NCBI GenBank assembly: GCA_963978895.1
Contig: OZ022240.1
Span: 8,289,550-8,353,549 of the forward strand
Direction of reading: 5' to 3'
DNA: 64,000 nt
Source: Erpobdella octoculata
Lineage: Eukaryota; Annelida; Clitellata; Hirudinida; Erpobdellidae
The notes under the pieces are model-generated. The model did no database searches, had not been told where the DNA came from, and saw only the letters and a program-made list of their open reading frames with translations. Made by a program: the position numbers and the translations under genes. Every line of letters starts with the position of its first letter. The first letter of the stretch is position 1. This document shows positions 37,580-58,294 of this stretch, piece by piece.

Positions 37580-38339
37580 ACAAAAACACTGCCTTCCCGC
37601 GATTCTTCAGATTCTTCGATACCTCTGCCGCATCATCTTCACAAGCGCACACATTGCACACTGTGCGACTGACTCATTCATTGAAGTTCATTCATATTCA
37701 TTCATATTCGTTGTTTACAGCATGCATGCTCATTGAAATTTCTCTGACTCGTCGAGTTGTTTTCTCTTCCTCCTTCTCTCACTGTCTCACTCTCGCGCAT
37801 GGAATCCATGCGAGAGAGAGAGAGGGAGAGAGGGAGAAGGAAAGAGCGAGAGGTAGTTATGATTTTTCTGCACAACACTTTTTTATTAGTTGAAGAACCA
37901 TTCTCAGAATTGGTATTTATATTCTATCAACATTAATCTATAACATATCCAAAAATCATAACTGTTAATAAGTCAAGCAGTTTCAGTTGGTTTGTCGAAA
38001 ATGTTTGCTGGTCGTAAACGCGAAAGTTTAGCTTGGAGTTATTATAAATATGATGTCACTACGAATAAAAGTGTTTGAATAGCAAAAGAAACAGTTTTTT
38101 AATTGACATGTGTTTAGTTACATCTGCAAAATAGGGAGGTTGCAAAAAAAACTAAAATTATTATGAATTCAAAACAAAAACATAACGGTAATAATAATTC
38201 CTAATGCAAAACTAAACTGAAAGTAAAATTATTGAAAAATTCAAAACTAAAACGAAACGGTAATAATAATTCTGGTTGCAAAACGAAACTAAAACTAAAA
38301 CTAAATTTATTTCTGAAACTAATTATTCACTGCCAGAAT
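37580..38339. other. Unassigned sequence
   Basis: Contains cattcattgaagttcattcatattcattc repeats (37672-37712) and a purine tract (gagagagagagagggagagag, 37811-37850). The stretch 38140-38330 is made of aaactaaaact-type repeats similar to 9820-9960. No gene. Confidence 0.4.
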
Positions 38340-38830
38340 GGTAAGGAGAAAGAAGTGATAAAGTAGTTAGAAAAGCATTTATTTGTTCATATACAACTTT
38401 TTCAATAATTTCAGAGATAAGAAATAGATTATAGACAGGCCTACAGCTTGATAGAGAAGAAAGACAATGAAAGACATTTTTAATAGAAGAATGATAAAAA
38501 AAGACTTAGGAACAGAAGGAAATACAGATGTAGATAAAGATAGATTAATAAAATTAAGTAAGATTGGATAAAAAAAAAGTTCTTTAAAGATAGGAATGAG
38601 AATAAGATCCAAAGAGCAAGTAGAAGAAGTCATAAAGTTAATAATTTTAGTAAGATAGTCAAGTGTGAGAAGAGTGAAAGAAGCAAATGTTTCAGTCGAG
38701 AATTTAGAAAAAAAATAGGAGTTCGGCTATTATTAGAAGATCCAATGTTATCAATTTTAGTAGTTAGAAAGTTGTGATAGTCATCAGGAGAGAAAGTAGA
38801 GGAGTCTGTACTGATTTACTTATCAAACCG
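38340..38830 (-). pseudogene. LINE reverse transcriptase, N-terminal piece
   Basis: The minus strand reads STCSLDLILIPIFKELFF, NFINLSLSTSVFPSVPKSF and, after a frameshift, CRPVYNLFLISEIIEKVVYEQ. This matches the start of CR1/L2 RTs (DPIPT..LLK, INLSLSTGVFP, YRPVSNLSFISKIIEKVV). With 35840-36975 it may be one LINE split by later insertion of the 37.0-38.3 kb stretch; about 45 residues between the two pieces are not seen. Confidence 0.7.
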
Positions 38831-39459
38831 AAAATAAATAAATTAACTGATTTAATCTATTTTTATTGTTTTTATATTATTTGTTTTTTTCTAGGATTTA
38901 TTTCTACTTTATTCATAAGCTTTTTGTTCATAGTTTATGACGTCTGACATACGGTGTTAAATGTCGCGATAATAAAATTCGCTGGATATAAATGTCACGG
39001 AATTAAGCCCGGTATTAAGTGTCGCGGTGCTAAATGTCGAAGTTTTGAATGTCGTGGAATGAACAGACTCACAAGAAAATGATGACAAAACTTAACATGT
39101 GAGAAATATTTAAAAAAATAAAAATCCAGAAATAAAATTAACAGACGCCGAAACAACTTTCATTGAAACGTAAACAGAAGTTTTTTAAAACAATACCATT
39201 TGCATTTTAATCAATAAGTAAATACAAATAAAGCTCAACAGAAAGCGTATTTAGGTAACAAATTTGCTGAACTGTGTTCCAGACAATTTAATTTAAGTAA
39301 ATATATTTGTTTACATATGAAAAACTAACAAGTAATTGTTATAAAAAGTAAAACAAGTGCATATTATAGCCTTATAGTAGTAAATAATATAAAAAGCTGC
39401 AACTGAAATTAAAATATTTGAGACACTCCCGTGAGAATCTGGTGATTGTTTTCCACATC

Positions 39460-42400
39460 TTAGTGATTTCTTTCAGTTACTTTCAAATATATTCCATTTG
39501 AGGCTTTCATAACAACCGACAACAATTTCTCAGGTTTACGATTTGGATCGCATTCGATTGAAAACCTGAAATGGAACTTACTACTTATTATGTTAATAAA
39601 TGAAAAAACAATATTAATGTTAACGAGTAGAATTATAAAATCTAAATATTTTTAAATCTCGGCTTACTTTCTTAGAACTTTTGCCATAACAACTTTAACT
39701 TCATCCATTCCAAGTGATTGTCCAATGCAGTTTCTATTTTAAACGTTTAACACTTACTAAGTTTGAAATGATAAAAAACATTGTTTTTTCTATCAATAAC
39801 CTTGGCCCAGCTGAAAAAGGAACGAAGGCAAATGGATCCATGTTTTTCGAGTTTTCAAATGAGAAACGTTCAGGATCATATTTCTTAATAAAACATGTGC
39901 ATATTTAAAACTGTTATTAAAAAGCAATTTCTTAAGAAAACTTTTGAAACTTGAACATCACTGAAAATAATTGGATCATTCAGTGTTTAAAATCACCGTA
40001 GGTTCATTCCAGACATGAGGATTGTTATGAAGACAATATAGATTTATTGTAATCACAGTTCCTACAGGAAGTTCAATGCCATCAATAACCAATGGTTGAT
40101 CCAATTCTCTTTCTATAATTGGAACAATTCCGTGGATTCTCAGCGACTCTTTTATGCACATTGTCATGTACGGCAATCTTTGCAAGTCGTCACTTTTGTT
40201 AAAGTAATTGAAAATATTATAAACAGCATGGAAATAAAACAAACAAAACAAAAGTGTATATGATTACCAGTTCAACGTATCGTCAAGACGACCATCAAGA
40301 ACACCATCAATTTCTTCCTGGCACAGTTTTTGATATTGAGGATGACTAGCCATTGAGTATAAGGTCCAAGCAATAGCTGATGATGTTGTGTCGTGTCCTT
40401 TAAATCCGGAAACATTGGGATTTATATTATTTTGAAAACCTAATAACAAATTCAATACAACTGGTTTTAATTAAAAGACCTGCAAACATAAAATTGTCAA
40501 CTTCTTGTCTTATTTCTTCATCAGTCAAACCTTCACCACTCTCATCTTTGGCTCTAAGAAGAATGTCAAGAAAATCAAATTTCACTTTTGTGATGTCATC
40601 ATCCTCCTAAAAAACAGAAAAAGAGGTTGTTTTTGTTTATTGATTGTACCACAAATGAAATCAAAAATTCGTGGCTCCAGCAACGGCTATTATTCCTCCG
40701 ATAAAGTATAAAATAAATTATAGAGTATCTACGTATATAACCTTCTTCTCTCCTACTCCACTCACTCACTCACTCACTCACTCACTCACTCACTCACTCA
40801 CTCACTCACTCACTCACTCACTCACTCACTCACTCACTCACTCACTCACTCACTCACTCACTCACTCACTCACTCACTCACTCACTCACTCACTCACTCA
40901 CTCACTCACTCACTCACTCACTCACTCACTCACTCACTCACTCACTCACTCACTCACTCACTCACTCACTCACTCACTCACTCACTCACTCACTCACTCA
41001 CTCACTCACTCACTCACTCACTCACTCACTCACTCACTCACTCACTCACTCACTCACTCACTCACTCACTCACTCACTCACTCACTCACTCACTCACTCA
41101 CTCACTCACTCACTCACTCACTCACTCACTCACTCACTCACTCACTCACTCACTCACTCACTCACTCACTCACTCACTCACTCACTCACTCACTCACTCA
41201 CTCACTCACTCACTCACTCACTCACTCACTCACTCACTCACTCACTCACTCGCTCACTCCCTCGCTCGCTAACCTAACTAACAAACATTTTAGCAGGTTG
41301 TGTGAGTTTGCTCGCGTACAGACTTATAACGCAGTGTTTGCGTGTGTGATTTCACTTGCAGATACCTACCATGAAATTCTATATACATTACATAGTGTCT
41401 CAATTATTTATAGTTAAATTGTTAGATGTTTAAAAAGCATAGGTGCTAGCACCAAGCAAAACGTAGAATTAATATAGAAAAACCAATTACAAATATAAAT
41501 TAAATTTACTTTACTTTAATTAGTTGTTTTCTTTCCTTTATAAATTGATTAGCAACTTGATGAACATACTGAGTGTTCTTCCTAGAAGTTCTGCCATCTT
41601 TCGTCATTAGATAAATAAAGTCAAAATAATACAAAGGTTTTCTAAAAGGGAACATCAACTAAAATATTATCATTAGTCCATGTTGTTTTGTTTGAAATTG
41701 AGAAGATTAACAAACTAACAAGTAACGTTCAATGGCAAGCTTTCCTAATTCATTGACAACTTTAATATAAGGAAAGTTTTCTCTGCAAATTAAATTTTTT
41801 TTTATTACTAAACAACCCATTTAAAAAATACTGCAACTGACTGTTTTCAACGTTTGATCATACATTCAAAACAGAGAAATAGTCATTTTAATGTAACATG
41901 GATAGAAATTAAAAGTAATTTAACTAAAAAGTATCAAGATATGAGATACAGAACAATGAACTTGTGAATGACTCAGAAGTTTATTTAACTGTTCAATAAC
42001 AAATATTGTTAATCATTTAAATGCAACGTTTAAATGTTACTAGAATGTAAAAGTGCACCGATAACTATAATGCAATGGCCGATAATTTAATCGGTTAGAA
42101 AAAATAAACTGATCAGCAATTATTGATTTTTTGAAATTTGTTGAGTTAATATTGAGTTAGCATATTGTCAAATGATAACTGTTATCACGTTGTTCCTGTT
42201 AGTTCGCACTGGCTGGTACTAACCATTTAAAATGCAATTTAGTTAAACTTACTAAAAAGCACATAAAAGCAACTTCATTTACCAAAAACCAGAGAGTAAC
42301 ATGAGAGACAATTTGTTATCCTACCGCAATACATCTATCTGCATATCCGTCTTATTTGAAGTATACACGCCAAGTATACCGGTGGCGGTGGCGGTGACGG

Positions 42401-42498
42401 TGACGGTGACGGTGGCGGCGGTGGCGGCGGCGGCGGCGGTGGCGGTGGCGGTGGCGGTGGTGGTGATGATGATGGGGATGATGATGATGATGATGATG

Positions 42499-42592
<94 letters not shown>

Positions 42593-43706
42593 GACGTAGA
42601 CCGGCTATATATATCTCGTAGAAAAGGTGGAAGAGGACTTATTGAGTTGGAGAGTTCATTCAAGTGTACAGTGATTAGTTTATATGAATACCTTCTTTTA
42701 AAAGCAGACAGATTTATTGAAATCATTCTTAATCATTCTTAATCATGAAAAAAGAAAGAAAAAGTATTCGTTAGTCAAAACTGGAAAAGAAATCAAAAAC
42801 CGATATTTACAAACTCAAGAGAGGGCTGAAAATCTAACAAAAAGGAAGATAATGAAAACTATGCTAGAAGAAAAAAACATTTCTAAGTTGATGGATAAAA
42901 AGCTTCACGGTCAATGACACAGAACTTACTTTCAGCTGGCTGCGAAGTTCTGGACTTAAAGGCGAAACTGAAAGTCTTCTCATAGCAGCACAAGATCAAG
43001 CGCTAAGCACTAGGTACCATCAAAGGAAAATATTGAAAATGAACGTGGAAAGCAAATGCAGGCTATGCCACCAACAAGAAGAACACATAAGCCACATCAT
43101 CTCAGGATGTTCAGTTCTAGCCCCGAAAGAATACACGCACAGATATAATCGGATCGCCAACTATCTGCACTGGACTGCTCTACAGGATCTTGGTGTCCAA
43201 GTAACTGAACGATGGTACGACCACTAGCCCCAAAAAATTGTAGAAGGGAAAGACTTTACTGTAATGTATGATGTGCCCGTGAACACCGATCGAACTGTAG
43301 GAGCTAACCGACCTGACATCATCATTCAAGAAAGAACCAAGAAAAAGTGTCTTCTAATAGATGTTGCCGTTCCAAATGACAACAACATTTCCATTAAAGA
43401 AGTAGAAAAACTCTGCAAATACAAAGATCTTGAAATTGAAGTATCAAGAATGTGGAAAACAAAGACTTGTGTAATCCCGGTTGTGGTTGGAGCCTTAGGG
43501 ACAATCAAAGTTGGCTTCGAAAAATACCTCGAGAGAATTCCAGGAAAACCAACTGCAATTCAAGTCCAGAAAATTGCCTTGCTAGGAACTGCATGTATCC
43601 TCCGAAAAGTGCTTTGATTCAAAGAAAAACAAAGAAAAAAGAAGACCTTAGAAATCCGGTGGATTTCCGGTCAAGAAAACCAGCAGAGAAAGCTGTGACT
43701 TTGAAC

Positions 43707-43757
<51 letters not shown>

Positions 43758-43803
43758 CATAACGATAATGATAATGATAATGATAATGATAATGATAATG
43801 ATA

Positions 43804-43842
<39 letters not shown>

Positions 43843-44425
43843 GCGATGGCGATGGCGATGGCGATGGCGATGGCGATGGCGATGGCGATGGCGATGGCGA
43901 TGGCGATGGCGATGGCGATGGCGATGGCGATGGCGATGGCGATGGCGATGGCGATGGCGATGGCGATGGCGATGGCGATGGCGATGGCGATGGCGATGGC
44001 GATGGCGATGGCGATGGCGATGGCGATGGCGATGGCGATGGCGATGGCGATGGCGATGGCGATGGCGATGGCGATGGCGATGGCGATGGCGATGGCGATG
44101 GCGATGGCGATGGCGATGGCGATGGCGATGGCGATGGCGATGGCGATGGCGATGGCGATGGCGATGGCGATGGCGATGGCGATGGCGATGGCGATGGCGA
44201 TGGCGATGGCGATGGCGATGGCGATGGCGATGGCGATGGCGATGGCGATGGCGATGGCGATGGCGATGGCGATGGCGATGGCGATGGCGATGGCGATGGC
44301 GATGGCGATGGCGATGGCGATGGCGATGGCGATGGCGATGGCGATGGCGATGGCGATGGCGATGGCGATGGCGATGGCGATGGCGATGGCGATGGCGATG
44401 GCGATGGCGATGGCGATGGCGATGG

Positions 44426-44495
<70 letters not shown>

Positions 44496-44750
44496 AACGA
44501 TAACGATAACGATAACGATAACGATAACGATAGCGATAGCGATAGCGATAGCGATAACGATAACGATAACGATAACGATAACGATAACGATAACAATAAC
44601 AATAACAATAACAATAACAATAACAATAACAATAACAATAACAATAACAATAACAATAACAATAACAATAACAATAACAATAACAATAACAATAACAATA
44701 ACAATAACAATAACAATAACAATAACAATAACAATAACAATAACAATAAC

Positions 44751-44831
<81 letters not shown>

Positions 44832-47238
44832 CATTTGGTACCGATAATCGGTTGGTACCAATTATCAACTGGTGTCAATTATAACCGCTTGGTACCGATA
44901 TCGAATGGTACCGATAATCGATCGATAACGATTATCGGCCGATACCAATTAAAGATTGATAATGGGTGCACCTCTACTAAAATCTGATTTTAATTTTTAT
45001 TTTTTAGAAAAATCAACAAACATTCAAAAAAGAAAAGATTACTACAAGTACACCATTAATTTTAGTGATGATGAGCTGATAATGAGGATGACGTTGTTGA
45101 GAAACTGGTGATCATAAAAACTGTTGTTAAAAATCTAAATTGTTTTTTAATGAAGCAGTAGAAAAATTGAATTTAACCGCTTGGTACCGATATCGAATGG
45201 TACCGATAATCGATCGATAACGATTATCGGCCGATACCAATTAAAGATTGATAATGGGTGCACCTCTACTAAAATCTGATTTTAATTTTTATTTTTTAGA
45301 AAAATCAACAAACATTCAAAAAAGAAAAGATTACTACAAGTACACCATTAATTTTAGTGATGATGAGCTGATAATGAGGATGACGTTGTTGAGAAACTGG
45401 TGATCATAAAAACTGTTGTTAAAAATCTAAATTGTTTTTTAATGAAGCAGTAGAAAAATTGAATTTAAATAAACTGTTACATTATAATAACAATTTTTTT
45501 AACTAAAATACCAAAATGACATTAGATAATTAATTTCGTTGACATTTAGATTATCATCAGAAAAGGATAAATAGAATCTCAGAATACATTTTTAAAGGTA
45601 ATAAAATGTCAGGATGAAGCTCAAAACGAGCTAAATGTGACAAAAATATTTTGTCATCAACTCACCCAATCGTTTGAACATTACTTTCATATGAAAAAGC
45701 ACATCTAACAAAAACATCAAAACTCAGTTGAGAAGACATCTCAGACACTTCAAAGTACTCCTGACTTTTAGCTAAAGAAGACAACTTTTCCTGGATAATA
45801 AAATAAACAGACGTTTTTAGGCTAATAAGTTTTTAATTTATTGATTTATTTATTTATACAAAACATGGATGCGTGGAAATGTACTTACAATGAAAACGTC
45901 GGTAGCTTTATTATCAATAGAAATGTAGTGTTTTAGAGCATCAAAATGGAAAACATTTGTCAGCAATCTTCTGTTTCGATGCCATTTTGTTCCTGAACTC
46001 AACAGAAGACCACCACCAAGCCATTTATCCACAAAACGATAACCGCCAGTGTTTAATGGTTTCGGTCCTTCATGACAAAAAGCAAATGATAGACATTTTC
46101 ACACCTTATAACAGATAATAATAATTCTAAAAAATTAAAAACATGCTTCAAGAAATGCTGTAAAAGAAACAAAAATTTGTAGCAAAATCGTATCGTAAAA
46201 TTATTATCCCGGCGAATATACCAGTGTTTTAAAACTGAAATGATTGTTTGTATGAACCACCTAAGTATTTCCTGTCGTAGATCATTTTTAAGCTTTTTAA
46301 ATGTTCCTCCTCCTTTATCTAGCTTTGGAACTGGCTCGCAATTAGCGAGGCAGAGTTGCCGGCGAATAGTTAACAAAGTTTGTTTATATTTACTATGACG
46401 TTAACCGTTTTGGTCATCATTATAACCGCTGACATCTTTGTACGTTTGTAGACATTCGTCAAGTAAAAGTTAATAATAGCATGTAAAAAAACATTTTTGT
46501 TGCAAACTGCTTTTTTCAAAATAAGTTTCACTGCTTCAGGATCGTAGACCATTACATTAGGTCTTTAAAAGTTTCCTACTCAAAAACCAGCGGCACGTGG
46601 ATATAATTTAAAAAAATTAAAAACATGCCTTAAGAAATGATGTAAAAGAAGCAAACATTTACAGCGAACTCATATCGTAAAACTGTTATCCCAGCAAACA
46701 ATAAGCAATGATGTAGAAAGTTTTCGTCATCATTATAACCGCTGACATCCCAGGACATCCGCGAACATCAGGACAAATGAAAATTAATAAAAGCATGTAA
46801 AAAGAAACAATTGTGTTGTAACCTGCTCTTTTCAAAATGAGTTTGACTGTTTCAGGATGGTAGACCATTACATTGGGTCTTAAAAAGTTTCCTACCCAAA
46901 AACCAGCACAACGTGGAAACATTTGGACCATCTCGTGGAAATATGCCAATCCATCTACCCCGGGACCGGGAAACTATTTCAAATTCAAACTTGTGAACGT
47001 AACTTTTATAAAATAAAAATTAAAAGACATAAAAACATTTGCAATGAATTTTGACCATAAATCTACTAACTTTATCCATATGTCCTAACAACCAATGCTT
47101 GGGATTCATCGGAAACTGGTTCACGGCGTTTCCAATTTTTCTCATTTTGAGAACATAAGAGATGAAGATGTAAATGATGTAAGCAATCCACAAAGTAGCC
47201 AGGATTGTAAAATAACCGAGGAACGAATTTGGAAGCAT
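39460..47238 (-). CDS. Cytochrome P450, CYP4 type, gene B (12 exons, intact)
   Basis: Exons on the minus strand: 47238-47071, 46973-46823, 46067-45889, 45790-45666, 41782-41720, 41641-41515, 40606-40480, 40397-40268, 40192-39997, 39883-39801, 39733-39668, 39565-39460. All introns are GT-AG, phases chain correctly, and the product is 506 residues, the usual CYP4 length. It has an N-terminal membrane anchor ([20 protein letters not shown]), helix C WHRNRR, helix I FMFAGHDTTSS (the acid-alcohol pair D-T is kept), helix K ESLR, the meander YDPERF, and the heme-thiolate signature FSAGPRNCIG. CYP4 enzymes oxidise fatty acids and related lipids at the ER; the actual substrate is unknown. The position used by many CYP4s for a covalent heme bond (Glu before GHDTT) is Ala here. 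Intron 4 (3.9 kb) holds microsatellites and a LINE; intron 6 holds a (TCAC)n array. Confidence 0.95.
40760..41250. repeat. (TCAC)n array, about 123 units
   Basis: Perfect tetranucleotide array of about 490 bp, ending in ctcgctcactccctcgctcgct. It lies in intron 6 of P450 gene B. The THSL-type protein it would encode on the plus strand is an artefact of the repeat. Confidence 0.97.
42379..42593. repeat. Compound trinucleotide/hexanucleotide array
   Basis: Blocks in order: (GGTGGC), (GGTGAC), (GGTGGC/GGCGGC), (GGT), (GATGAT) and (ATA) for the last 95 bp. Neighbouring blocks differ by single-base steps. The ATA block is the left flank of the LINE fragment that follows. Confidence 0.9.
42594..43705 (+). 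pseudogene. R4/Dong- or R2-like LINE 3' end with restriction-like endonuclease
   Basis: The plus strand begins [19 protein letters not shown], a segment at the end of the RT thumb in site-specific LINEs. It then has [18 protein letters not shown] (a CCHC-type finger) and [22 protein letters not shown] (the PD...D nuclease core) and ends [18 protein letters not shown]. Stops at about 42779, 42915 and 43226 break the frame; the last 117 codons (43264-43617) are open. Both sides are (AAT)n repeats. Elements of the Dong/R4 group are known to insert in TAA repeats, which fits. 5' truncated; inside intron 4 of P450 gene B. Confidence 0.82.
43706..44830. repeat. Compound hexanucleotide array with stepwise blocks
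   Basis: Blocks in order: (AAT)n 43706-43757; (AATGAT) to 43805; (GACGAT) to about 43840; (GGCGAT), about 98 units, to about 44429; (GACGAT) to 44492; (AACGAT) to 44531; (AGCGAT)x4 to 44555; (AACGAT) to 44591; (AACAAT) to 44754; (AAT)n to 44830. Every block differs from its neighbour by one base. Long apparent frames on both strands here are repeat artefacts. It lies in intron 4 of P450 gene B. Confidence 0.97.
44883..45466. repeat. Perfect tandem duplication, 2 x 292 bp
   Basis: 44883-45174 and 45175-45466 look identical base for base. The unit starts aaccgcttggtaccgat and includes the palindromic cgataatcg / cgattatcg pair. No mismatch was seen, so the duplication is recent or an assembly artefact. 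Confidence 0.9.
46505..46604 (-). pseudogene. Duplicated, dead copy of P450 exon 2
   Basis: On the minus strand it reads YPRAAGF, stop, VGNF, stop, [20 protein letters not shown], matching exon 2 of gene B (46973-46823), with TGA where Trp should be and TAA where Leu should be. Its flank (46132-46215 against 46610-46700) is duplicated too, so a block of about 480 bp holding exon 2 was copied within the gene. It lies in intron 2 between the true exon 2 and exon 3. Confidence 0.8.
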
Positions 47239-47239
47239 T

Positions 47240-48480
47240 TTGATAAACTGGGACTAGGTGTAAAACGTTTTGATGGACTGGTAGCGAGAAACGTTATATT
47301 TTCAACATGTGTTTATCTAAGTTGCAATACAGTTAAATCTGTCTACATTAGTATTGGCAATCGTTTAATTTGACGCGCTGACCTATAATACAGTAGTTAG
47401 TAGTTCTGTTCCGAAACTTTCATTAGAAGATAATGTTTTGAGTTCTAGCACTTTATACAGCTAATTGAACTTTTAGCTTTGTAAGCACAGCTTTATGCGT
47501 GCTGCCTCATTCGAAGATAAAGTTTGTTGGCGTTTTCAAACAGCTAAATTCGCGTCGGGTTCATAGATTAGCATAATAAGATAATCTCTTTTTCGACCAA
47601 TATAGCATAGCGTACACTTTAAAGGTTAATTAATAAATTTAAACCATTTATATCATACATCTATGTGTTTTTAAATCAGAGTTATTTTGAAATTTCAGAA
47701 AATGTTTAAAAAAGAAAAAATCAACGAAATGAAGTGTCTTAGGTTTGGCAGTGACTCTTTAAAATAAGGGTTGTTTACGCGTTTGTATACAATTTGTATC
47801 GAAATTTATTACATTGAATGTACACATACACAAATTTACATAACATAAACATAACATAACATAACAAAACGTTTATTTAAAGTGAATCGGAACAATTAAT
47901 TGTGTATAAGATCCGCCATCATACATTTAGAAACCATATTTAGATAATTTTATTTTAAATCCGTCGAGAGCTGCTGCATTTACAACCTCATTTTTTAATC
48001 TATTCCACCCATTCGTCACCCTTACACTGACAAATCTTTGGATCTTCGTCTCAATTAAGTCTCCCTTAGGCTATATTGCAACTTCCTACGTTTTGATAAA
48101 ACGCTTTTCGGCAACTTCGACGTTTTCTTCGTGTTCCAACTGATCTGTGCAGTCTCTACGGTTCAAACTGGGTTTCGCCGCAGCAACCCACATCATTTTT
48201 ATCACCAGCAACACGCTGGTCCAGAACTGTGTCCACCACTGCCTCAGCCGTATCTGTGACCTATTCCACGATAGATATCCAATCAGATACGATGTGTAAA
48301 TATGCGAAAAAAAATTACTCTGAACTTTAATCACCTCTTAGCCCCTTCCCTGGTTACGCAGGAGAAAAAATTATCAGGAACATTTTATGTTTGTAAGGTA
48401 GCTGGAAATGTGTTTTTGGAAACCCCGTTGTAAAATGCATTAAAAAACTTTTATTGGGAAAAATTCATTGTAATGTATGA
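47240..48480. other. Intergenic region between P450 genes B and C
   Basis: This would hold the promoter of gene B (upstream on the minus strand). I see no convincing TATA box or initiator. A (CATAA)n-like tract lies at 47846-47868. A minus-strand stretch of 82 codons (48334-48086) has no recognisable motif. Confidence 0.4.
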
Positions 48481-48481
48481 C

Positions 48482-48770
48482 TAATGCGAACGCTCGTGGT
48501 ATAGCGCTAAGGTATTTGCCTGTAGACCTGAGAGTCGGTGGGTTGAATCCCGCGCCCGCACGGATGTGGGTAGGCGTTTATAAATGGCTACCATTGGATG
48601 CGCCCGCAAAGATGTGTGTAGGCGTTTATAAATGGCTACCATTGGATGCGCCCGCAAGGATGTGGGTAGGCGCTTATAAATGGCTACCATTGGATGCGCC
48701 CGCGAGTGAGTGAAAGTTGGATAAGTGATTTGTGGCCTAGAAATCATACGACTAACGCCACGCTAAACAA
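48482..48770 (+). mobile_element. tRNA-derived SINE with internal 49-bp VNTR
   Basis: A-box-like tggtatagcgctaagg and B-box-like gggttgaatcccg are spaced as in tRNA. The body contains gtgggtaggcgtttataaatggctaccattggatgcgcccgc about three times in tandem (48560-48705). The same gtaggcg-ctataaatggct motif occurs in the SINE at 12796. Confidence 0.8.
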
Positions 48771-49031
48771 TGCCGCGTTTTAATTTTTTAATTTATAGTT
48801 ATAGCTAAAAATAACTTTTTAATAAAATTTTAAAGTAAAAAATTAATTCAAATTCTAAAAGAATTCCAAAAAGATAGAGATTTGTCAAAAACTTTATTTT
48901 TAGCTTAATTAATTAATTAAACAATTAAACTACAATAAACAATAATAGCCAAATTTCAGAAGTATTGTGACCAAATTATTTTAACAAACTGTTGCTTAAA
49001 TAATAGATATTAAATTATTTAAAAAAAACAG

Positions 49032-57286
<8,255 letters not shown>

Positions 57287-57717
57287 GATTGAATTCTTTC
57301 AAAATTATCTCAAAAACTCTTTCGTTACTTGATATATTAAATTCGTTTATAATGCAACTTCTGTGTTGTGTTTTGTTTTACACAGCTGATGAACCTTTGA
57401 CCCTAGCAGTAAACTCTAAAACGTTAGCTTTAGAATTTGTGAAAGAACAAATTAATAGTCCAAAATACCAGTTCATGTTGGTTGTTTTGCGGATGTAATT
57501 TTGTTCATTAACATTTTTTGATCAATAAACGATACAACAATGTTGATACAACATTCATTCATATTCATCTTCGAATTGCGCATTAAAACTTTTAAGTTTT
57601 TATGCCAATATTTTTGCATAAAAACATAGTGTAATTAATAATGATATTCTTGTTGAAAACAATTAACCTAAATCTGTCAACTGTAGACCTAAATGAGTAG
57701 GAGGAATATATTTCCAG

Positions 57718-58290
57718 TTGGTATTACTGCACAGTAATTGCAATGGTTTCATAAATGCATATTGTTGCCATTACCGTACCTGGTTCAGCTTTGCATCATT
57801 TTCTGTCAGGATAATATCATTGTGGTTGCGAATGTCAGACTCAACATCAACATCTTCAATGTGGACTTTTTCATTATCAGGTTGTCCTTGTCGTAGAAGT
57901 GGATCATCGCAACCTTTTGTAGTAGATCATCAATATTAGTGGTTGATCTATTTTGAGACAAAAGACAGAACGTTGTTTTGAAGTCTGACATTTTAGCTGT
58001 TACTGCATTTTCGTCAGCTCCATAGAGTTGGCAAATCATTTCAATGTCAGAACTGTTTATAGATTTATCACTAAAAAGAGCCTGAGTTGTGAACAACGAC
58101 AATTGCTGCATGAATTTAAGATTATGTTGCTTGAATCTGCTACACATCTGCTGATATCACTCATCCAGAACAACTATGAATATATCTACTTTAAAACAAC
58201 CAAGTCCATTCAAACACTCATAACTAGCCATTTCTCCAGGCATCTTTTTCTTGGCTCGACGTCGTTCTGACGGAAACTCATCGCCATGTG
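57718..58290 (-). pseudogene. Possible transposase fragment
   Basis: The minus strand carries GLGCFKVDIFIVVLDE, stop, then QQMCSRFKQHNLKFMQQLSLF and DIEMICQLYGADENAVTAKMSDFKTTF over 58250-57960. The pattern (YFRVxxFxxxLDxxxxxLxxRF-like) resembles the middle part of hAT/ZMYM-type transposases, but this is from memory and weak. It has at least one stop. Confidence 0.35.
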
Positions 58291-58294
58291 ATGA

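Noticed and set aside
40671..41417. A 248-codon frame of Thr-His-Ser-Leu repeats
   Set aside because: It is the (TCAC)n array read in frame, inside an intron.
43452..44987. Very long open frames (over 350 codons) on both strands encoding Asp-Gly, Asn, Ser-Pro, Arg-His and similar repeats
   Set aside because: They are translations of the hexanucleotide array, open in nearly every frame, and lie inside an intron of P450 gene B.
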